Assembly (NCBI GenBank): GCA_934502905.1
Contig: CAKSVK010000108.1
Span: 1 to 12,158 of the forward strand
Origin: an uncultured Chitinophagaceae bacterium
GTDB lineage: Bacteria; Bacteroidota; Bacteroidia; Chitinophagales; Chitinophagaceae
DNA: 12,158 nt
Direction: 5' to 3'
The notes beneath the pieces were generated by a model. It saw only the letters and a list, made by a program, of their open reading frames with translations, did not search any database and was not told the DNA's origin. Below, in pieces: positions 7,522-12,158 of this stretch. A program made the translations under genes and the position numbers. Each line of letters opens with the position of its first letter. Positions within the stretch are counted from its first letter, which is position 1.

Positions 7522-7540
7522 TTCTAAAGGAATTCTAAAG
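7522..7540. promoter_or_regulatory. 11-bp-spaced TTCTAAAG direct repeat, candidate operator in the AraC/receptor divergent region
   Basis: TTCTAAAG occurs at 7522-7529 and 7533-7540. The surrounding 11-mers AATTCTAAAGG and AATTCTAAAGT (7520-7541) differ in one base and abut directly. The unit, spacing and orientation match the pair at 1530-1548 next to the OmpR-type regulator. The site lies 74 bases upstream of the AraC start and 127 bases upstream of the receptor start. I could not place a convincing -33/-7 promoter for either gene around it. Confidence 0.5.
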
Positions 7541-7666
7541 TTTTTTATTCAGGAGGATTCTTTTTTTCCTTATCTCACAATCTTTTATTTCCGATCTCAT
7601 AAATCCATTGTCTTTTATTGAACGAACCTTGCAATTGAATAATTCATTCCATTAATAGTTTAGCAT

Positions 7667-10045
7667 ATGTTACAAAGATTACTACTGCTTATTTCATTAT
7701 TTTTTTTGAAGATCGTGTGTTTCGGTCAATCCGGTACAGGATCCGTGTCAGGCACCATTACATCGGTAGATAATGAACCGCTTGAGATGGTTTCCGTCTC
7801 TTTAATTGAATTGAAGAAAACAACACTTACCGATACAAAAGGTAATTTCAGGTTCGGCAACATCGCGCCCGGACGATATACCATCCGCATACAGATGATT
7901 GGTTACAAACAAAAAGATATTCCGGTAGAGGTCATTGCAGAGCAGGATGCATTGGTGGATTTTAAATTAACGGAAGAAAATATCCATGCGCTGCAGGAGA
8001 TCACAGTGTTTGGAAATGTAAATAAATTCTCAAGAAAAGAAAGTGGTTTCGTGGCCCGTCTTCCCCTTAAGAACCTGGAAAATCCCCAGGTATACACTAC
8101 CGTGACCAAGGCATTGATCGCAGAGCAGATGGCGGTAGACCTGGCAAGCATTTCCAAAAATGTACCTGGCGCGGGTGTACCTATGATCGCCAACCAGGGA
8201 CGTGTAACATTCCGCTCACGCGGCTTCGATACAGAACCGAATGCGAGGAATGGTGTGGCAGGCGCCGCTTTTTCTATGATCGATCCTATTAATCTTGAAC
8301 GGTTGGAGGTTATAAAAGGACCTTCCACTACTTTGTTCGGGACCAGCATTTCCAGCAGCTATGGAGGATTATACAACCGTGTTACCAAAAAACCATACAA
8401 TGCCTTTGGTGGTGAGGTTGCCTATTCAGGTGGTAGCTGGAACTATAACCGCTTTACCGCTGATATCAATACGCCTGTTAATGCAGACAGGACAGCCTTG
8501 TTCCGTTTGAATGCAGCTACTACGTTTGAACGCAGCTTTCAGGATCTTGGATTTACCAACAATATCAGTCTTGCGCCCAGCTTTTCTTACCAGGTTACAG
8601 ACAGACTTTCTCTTTTGGTAGATATTGAGTTCGGGCAAACAAAGGGTACTTCCGTTGTACGATTCAACCCCTATACCGGCAGCAATAAAACACAATCGAT
8701 TGTGGATATGCAGTTCCCTTATAATAAAACTTTTCTCAGCAACGACCTGACCTACCAGACCCAGATGTTCAATTATTTTCTCCAGGCAAACTATAAAATA
8801 TCAGATCAGTGGACATCACAAACCGTTATATCCAGGGCGAGGTCAACCATTAACGGGTACATCAGCGCTTTAAATGGCCGTACCGATTCTACCCTCCGTG
8901 CGCAGGTGATCACAGGTTATACCGCCTTTATTGCCACTGATATTCAGCAGAATTTCATAGGCGACTTTAAAATCGGTGATCATCGCAACAGGATGGTGGT
9001 GGGAGTGGATTACTATAACAATTTCAGTGACCTTGACAGGATGCACGTTAACAATATGCCTACTGTTAATTTTATCAACCCCTCTACCTCTTACCGTATT
9101 ACCCGGGCTTTGATAGATTCGCTGTCTATGAGCGCAACACCGCGTAAGGAGCATAATAGCGATGACACCTATGCTGCCTACATATCTGATGTATTTAACA
9201 TTACCAAACGGTTCGTGGCAATGGCCAGCCTGCGCGTGGATAATTATCATTTTAATGGCGTATATAATGTAGCTACCGGGCAAATTACCGGGGGGTTGAG
9301 CACCGGTGGCACACAAACGGGGCCGTTTACGCAAACTTCTCTCTCGCACAAATTCGGACTGGCATACGAGATAGTAGATGATCAGCTTTCTGTTTTTGGT
9401 AATTACATGAGCGGATTTTTCAACAGGAGCGGCAATGCCAAAGATGGAACAATATTTAAACCAGAACATGCCAACCAGTTGGAGTTCGGTATAAAGGCCG
9501 ATGCCTTTGACCGGCGATTGGCCGGCACCGTAAGTTATTATGATATACAGGTGGAAAATGTGCTGCGTACGGATCCTGATGATATCAACTACTCCATACA
9601 GGATGGTACACAGTTGAGCCGTGGTGTGGAAGTGGATATTACAGCCAACCCTTTTCCCGGCTTCAATATAGTAGCCGGCTATGCGTATAATGAAAGCAAA
9701 TATACCAGGGCTGATGCTTCTGTGAACGGGCTGAGACCCGCACTGTCAGGCCCTGCCAAAATTTTCAACTTCTGGCTTAGCTACAGGATAGCGGATGGAA
9801 CATTGAAAGGGCTGGGTGCAGGTTTTGGTGGCAATATGGGAAGCGCTTCTTACCAGACCAATACACAAACATCCAGGATCATCGTTCCGGCATATAAAAC
9901 ATTTGATGCTACGGTTTTCTTTGATCAACCAAAATACCGTATCGGGTTCAAGGTAGATAACCTTACCAGTGAAAAAATGTGGTCGGTAAGGCTTACACCA
10001 CAGCCTCCGGCAAGATTCATCGGCAGTATCGCGCTTAAATTTTAA
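7667..10045 (+). CDS. TonB-dependent siderophore receptor
   Basis: A 792-residue outer-membrane importer for ferric siderophores. Residues 1-20 are a signal peptide (CFG|QSG). Residues 26-100 are a carboxypeptidase-regulatory-like domain (GSVSGTITSVDNEPLEMVSV, then TDTKGNFRFGNIAPGRYTI), and 109-116 a TonB box (LQEITVFG). The plug covers about 125-240 with the siderophore-receptor signatures FRSRGFDTE and NLERLEVIKGPSTTLFG. The barrel follows and ends PPARFIGSIALKF with the classical terminal Phe. The RGF motif and plug ending place it nearer the FhuA/FpvA-type receptors than the glycan SusC group. The AraC regulator divergent to it and the DUF4198-like protein 4 bases after it suggest one iron-responsive unit. 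ATG 7667 directly precedes the signal peptide. Length is normal; no frameshift is seen. Confidence 0.95.
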   Translation: MLQRLLLLISLFFLKIVCFGQSGTGSVSGTITSVDNEPLEMVSVSLIELKKTTLTDTKGNFRFGNIAPGRYTIRIQMIGYKQKDIPVEVIAEQDALVDFKLTEENIHALQEITVFGNVNKFSRKESGFVARLPLKNLENPQVYTTVTKALIAEQMAVDLASISKNVPGAGVPMIANQGRVTFRSRGFDTEPNARNGVAGAAFSMIDPINLERLEVIKGPSTTLFGTSISSSYGGLYNRVTKKPYNAFGGEVAYSGGSWNYNRFTADINTPVNADRTALFRLNAATTFERSFQDLGFTNNISLAPSFSYQVTDRLSLLVDIEFGQTKGTSVVRFNPYTGSNKTQSIVDMQFPYNKTFLSNDLTYQTQMFNYFLQANYKISDQWTSQTVISRARSTINGYISALNGRTDSTLRAQVITGYTAFIATDIQQNFIGDFKIGDHRNRMVVGVDYYNNFSDLDRMHVNNMPTVNFINPSTSYRITRALIDSLSMSATPRKEHNSDDTYAAYISDVFNITKRFVAMASLRVDNYHFNGVYNVATGQITGGLSTGGTQTGPFTQTSLSHKFGLAYEIVDDQLSVFGNYMSGFFNRSGNAKDGTIFKPEHANQLEFGIKADAFDRRLAGTVSYYDIQVENVLRTDPDDINYSIQDGTQLSRGVEVDITANPFPGFNIVAGYAYNESKYTRADASVNGLRPALSGPAKIFNFWLSYRIADGTLKGLGAGFGGNMGSASYQTNTQTSRIIVPAYKTFDATVFFDQPKYRIGFKVDNLTSEKMWSVRLTPQPPARFIGSIALKF

Positions 10046-10049
10046 TAAA

Positions 10050-10766
10050 ATGAAAAAGAATTTATTACTTGTCTTCTTGTTTGCTTTGGTGCAGCATACT
10101 TGTTTTGCCGATGGCTACTGGCTCGAATTGCACGGAAGCGGTAACAGGGGAGATACGCTTTTCATCAAGATACGATACGGAGGTGTTGATGAGCAAAAGA
10201 ACAGGTATATCAACAACGGTACGGCATTAGACAAAATGAAGGATTATCAACTGCTCATTATTGATCCCCGCGGAAAACAACACAACATCCCATTAAAACA
10301 GGCGTATGATCATTGGGCAGGATATTATGTACCTCTCGCAAACGGCAGCTTCCAGGTATTCGCTGTCAATAACAGCTTGCCGGTGGTAGAACGGGAGGAT
10401 AACCAGCAAAATATAAAACCGGTACAATACCTGTGTGCTGCTTATGCTGTTGGTAATGGCAGGAAAGGAAAAAGTCCCGCTTCTTACCTGTACCTGGAAG
10501 CCAGCGTAAAAAATGATAGCGCGTGGGTGGCGCCATTTATTGATGGAAAACCGGTAGTGGCAGGCACGCCACTCCGGGTGTTTTTACCGGATAATCATGA
10601 TATAAAAATAATAGTTACAAGCAAGGGTATTGCTGGCCTACCCCTGTCTTCAAAAGGTATATATCTTATTCGTCTGGATGAGATGAGCAAAAAGGAAGGT
10701 ACTTATAAAGGTAAAAAATATTATGCGATAAGACACCGGTGTGATTATACGCTTGTAGTGGAGTAA
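10050..10766 (+). CDS. Periplasmic DUF4198-like protein
   Basis: A 238-residue exported protein: signal peptide 1-20 (MKKNLLLVFL onwards, cleavage CFA|DGYW), then an Ig-like beta-rich domain starting YWLELHGSGNRGDTLFIKIRYG, which matches the opening of DUF4198 proteins (xxFWLEP...GDTVxVxLxxG). The end, YAIRHRCDYTLVVE, fits the family's closing His-containing strand. DUF4198 proteins are found beside metal-uptake genes and are thought to bind metal or to help TonB receptors; the exact role is not settled. The gene begins 4 bases after the receptor stop, so the two are almost surely co-transcribed and translationally coupled. No lipobox is present, so a soluble periplasmic location is likely. 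I see no clear terminator in the 70 bases after it. Confidence 0.82.
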   Translation: MKKNLLLVFLFALVQHTCFADGYWLELHGSGNRGDTLFIKIRYGGVDEQKNRYINNGTALDKMKDYQLLIIDPRGKQHNIPLKQAYDHWAGYYVPLANGSFQVFAVNNSLPVVEREDNQQNIKPVQYLCAAYAVGNGRKGKSPASYLYLEASVKNDSAWVAPFIDGKPVVAGTPLRVFLPDNHDIKIIVTSKGIAGLPLSSKGIYLIRLDEMSKKEGTYKGKKYYAIRHRCDYTLVVE

Positions 10767-10837
10767 AGGATTTTCCCAAAAGTGTAACTGCTTATATAAT
10801 AAACCGGTGATTTTTGTTTTGTCTGCCATAATTTGAT

Positions 10838-11101
10838 TTATAGAAGCGAAAGGGTCATGGCAATTCCAAATATTAAACCGCGGTTATACCTCAAATCTTT
10901 GCTTTTGGGGAAATAGTGATCGTCAGCTTGTGCTTTTCGCAGGTCACATCTATAGTATGCCGCCACGGAAGCCCATTTCTTCCAACCATCTATCACAGGT
11001 AGGAATATATAACCAGGTGTAAGGTTAATGTCCGTTCTGCGAACCCCTTTGTTGCGCACGGTTAGTTTTCTTACTTTCGGCAATGTTTGTTGCGCTTCCA
11101 T
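10838..11101 (-). pseudogene. Short outer-membrane-barrel-like fragment (87 aa)
   Basis: From the ATG at 11099-11101 (a TTG at 11125 is also in frame) the frame encodes a basic stretch and then strand-like segments (TDINLTPGYIFLPVID, WASVAAYYRC, YNRGLIFGIAMTLSLL). The alternating pattern and the hydrophobic last strand look like the C-terminal end of an outer-membrane beta-barrel protein. There is no signal peptide, and it is far too short to be a whole barrel, so I read it as the remaining 3' end of a lost gene. It could instead be a short hypothetical gene. Family not recognised. Confidence 0.42.
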
Positions 11102-11142
11102 CAATTTTGTTTTTGTATAACGCAAAGTACTGTTTGGCTATA

Positions 11143-11200
11143 ACCTGTAACCTACCCGGTTGGCTGTTATTTTATTGCATAATACAGGTGAATTACAGGT
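11143..11200. repeat. TACAGGT repeats: two direct copies 11 bp apart plus one inverted copy
   Basis: TACAGGT stands at 11183-11189 and 11194-11200, exactly 11 bases apart, and its inverse ACCTGTA at 11143-11149. They lie in the region between the barrel fragment on - and the XRE remnant on +, about 40 bases upstream of a good -7 element. The layout suggests a regulator binding site, but three 7-mers are weak evidence in AT-rich DNA. Confidence 0.35.
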
Positions 11201-11241
11201 ACATTGCCGGATAAAAGTGCAACTTATTGTATCAAAAAAAT

Positions 11242-11249
11242 TATATTTG
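11242..11249 (+). promoter_or_regulatory. -7 promoter element before the XRE remnant
   Basis: TATATTTG matches the Bacteroidota -7 consensus TAnnTTTG exactly and lies 2 bases before the first conserved codon of the XRE remnant, which would make the transcript leaderless. No good -33 element is at the right distance. Confidence 0.35.
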
Positions 11250-11251
11250 TC

Positions 11252-11356
11252 CTGACGCACACTCCAACACCCGGCCGCAAAATACACGAAGGCCGTAACA
11301 TAAAACGCTTCCGCGAATTACTGGGCATTAAGCGCTGGGCTGGAGAAGTTGATTAA
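11252..11356 (+). pseudogene. Truncated XRE-family helix-turn-helix regulator remnant
   Basis: The frame from 11252 reads LTHTPTPGRKIHEGRNIKRF and then RELLGIKRWAGEVD, ending at TAA 11354-11356. The first part matches the N-terminus of a large XRE family in Chitinophaga and relatives (typically MxxTPTPGRKIHEGRNIKRFREmLGIKQEALA, from memory). Here the initiator position is CTG rather than ATG. After GIK the residues QEALA are lost, apparently through a small deletion (AAGCGCTGG where AAG-CAG-GAA-GCG-CTG-G would be expected), and the helix-turn-helix proper is missing. It cannot bind DNA as a normal regulator. In its family such genes often sit beside accessory or kinase genes, so it may once have paired with the gene at 11453. 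Confidence 0.7.
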
Positions 11357-11406
11357 TAAGTAATTGGGAGGCGTGCCCTGCCATTAGTAGTAATAGAAAT
11401 GCCGGG

Positions 11407-11438
11407 GTTTAAAAAACAGCCGGGAAATTGTATCTTTG
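11407..11438 (+). promoter_or_regulatory. Promoter of the small kinase gene
   Basis: A perfect -7 element TATCTTTG (11431-11438) with a weak -33 element GTTT (11407-11410) 20 bases upstream. Transcription would begin around 11445, only about 8 bases before the ATG at 11453, so the message is nearly leaderless and no Shine-Dalgarno site is possible. Confidence 0.55.
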
Positions 11439-11452
11439 GAAACGAAATGTGA

Positions 11453-12088
11453 ATGGAACATGTCAAAAATGAACTACAACATATCATTCTCGGAAATGAA
11501 TCGCCTGGCTCAAAAAGCAAACTCAAAAAAGTCCAAGCTTTCCTTAGACGAAATGCGGAAGCAGGCTTCTATGCTCAGGAGCAGCAGTACCTCAAAAGTG
11601 AAGAAGCAGCACAACTGATTGCATTCGCACAAACTGAAGACCTGTTATATCAGCCGGAGATTGATGAAGCTTTTTTCATAAGTGCCGGTGCAGAACAAAG
11701 AGTATACCGGTACGATGATTACTATGTACTAAAAACCAACGATAGTATATTTTATAAATACTGGCTTGATTATTTCAACAGCCTTTTGCTGCATAATTAT
11801 TTCTTCCCCGTTACCTGTTACGAGTTTATTGGTTTAAAAATTATTAATGATGTTTTACACGCGGTGGTAAAGCAGAGATTTGTGCATACAACAGAAGCCA
11901 CAGACCTGACAGTGGTAAAGCAATTCATGGCATATAACGGCTTTCTGAATACCCGAAATAACGATTATGTCCACCCGCAACTGGGTATTATCTTCGAAGA
12001 CCTGCACGATGAAAATGTGCTTTGTAGTAACGGCATCCTGTTTTTTATAGATACAGTATTTTATCTTACGAAGACATTTTATGAGTAA
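11453..12088 (+). CDS. Small kinase-fold protein, polyvalent-protein-kinase type
   Basis: A 211-residue soluble protein that I match to the Bacteroidota group annotated as putative polyvalent protein kinase (Kinase-PolyVal). A short helical N-terminus (1-65) precedes a compact kinase core: nucleotide loop FISAGAEQRVYRYD (75-88), strand YVLKTND with putative ATP-anchoring Lys94, hinge region HAVVKQRF, catalytic motif DLHDEN (Asp183, His185, Asn188; compare DLHxxN of aminoglycoside phosphotransferase-like enzymes), and metal-binding Asp200 in FFIDTVF. All key positions appear intact, so activity is plausible; the substrate is unknown. In longer polyvalent proteins of mobile elements this domain is one module of several; here it stands alone. 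The ATG at 11453 follows the promoter closely; another frame starting upstream is out of phase. The gene overlaps the next by 8 bases, suggesting translational coupling and a joint role. Confidence 0.8.
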   Translation: MEHVKNELQHIILGNESPGSKSKLKKVQAFLRRNAEAGFYAQEQQYLKSEEAAQLIAFAQTEDLLYQPEIDEAFFISAGAEQRVYRYDDYYVLKTNDSIFYKYWLDYFNSLLLHNYFFPVTCYEFIGLKIINDVLHAVVKQRFVHTTEATDLTVVKQFMAYNGFLNTRNNDYVHPQLGIIFEDLHDENVLCSNGILFFIDTVFYLTKTFYE

Positions 12089-12158
12089 GTTCCATATAAA
12101 ACATCCTTTTGAAGAAAATTTAGATAACTTTTACGATTACCTGTTGCGAGAGCCTCTA
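12081..12158 (+). CDS. Unknown gene, N-terminal part only, coupled to the kinase gene
   Basis: The ATG at 12081 lies inside the end of the kinase gene (ATGAGTAA overlap, 8 bases) and opens a frame that runs to the window edge: 26 codons beginning MSKFHIKHPFEENLDNFYDY. The residues are polar with no signal peptide. The overlap is the main reason to believe it. The family cannot be told from this length. Confidence 0.6.
   Translation, partial: MSKFHIKHPFEENLDNFYDYLLREPL

Noticed and set aside
8870..9469. 199-codon open frame on - inside the siderophore receptor gene
   Set aside because: It is the antisense shadow of a strongly supported receptor; no motif and no promoter.
10767..10837. Terminator after the DUF4198-like gene
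   Set aside because: Only a loopless ACCGGT palindrome followed by T-rich DNA is present; no stable stem-loop was found.
11436..11618. 60-codon frame starting TTG just before the kinase gene
   Set aside because: It overlaps the kinase gene out of phase and begins inside its -7 promoter element; the kinase frame carries the conserved motifs.

Overview
The window looks like chromosomal DNA of a Bacteroidota bacterium, most likely a Chitinophaga relative (family Chitinophagaceae). The signs are SusC-style TonB-dependent receptors with a carboxypeptidase-regulatory-like N-terminal domain, a DUF4374 lipoprotein, promoters of the Bacteroidota TAnnTTTG type, few clear Shine-Dalgarno sites, and a remnant of the XRE regulator family common in Chitinophaga. 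No rRNA, tRNA, CRISPR array, insertion sequence or complete mobile element is visible. The genus is an inference from family resemblance.

Left part (1-2130), signalling. The 3' part of a histidine kinase gene enters from the left on + and meets, tail to tail, an OmpR-type regulator gene on -. The receiver domain of this regulator lacks the phospho-acceptor Asp (His instead) and one acidic pocket residue (Asn instead), and the protein has an extra hydrophobic C-terminal tail. The regulator shares a 204-base divergent intergenic region with a small hypothetical gene (1708-2076). That region holds a promoter and an 11-bp-spaced direct repeat of the type TTYTAAAG.

Middle (2098-7448), uptake module A. 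A minus-strand operon encodes a TonB-dependent receptor followed by a DUF4374 surface lipoprotein and ends in a clear intrinsic terminator. The pair resembles the XusA/XusB xenosiderophore pair of Bacteroides. Upstream lie a hairpin in the receptor leader and a probable broken small gene on +. Next comes a PchR-like AraC regulator on -.

Uptake module B (7449-10766). Divergent from the AraC gene is a siderophore-type TonB-dependent receptor followed 4 bases later by a periplasmic DUF4198-like protein. The intergenic region carries a second 11-bp-spaced TTCTAAAG pair, matching the one by the atypical response regulator. The simplest joint reading is that the OmpR-type regulator (or a paralogue) and the AraC protein both act on this iron-uptake operon.

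Right part (10767-12158), patchy accessory DNA. It holds a short outer-membrane-like fragment on -, a truncated XRE helix-turn-helix remnant on + with a promoter and short TACAGGT repeats before it, then an intact small kinase-fold protein of the polyvalent-kinase type with a near-leaderless promoter. The kinase gene overlaps by 8 bases the next gene, which runs off the window.
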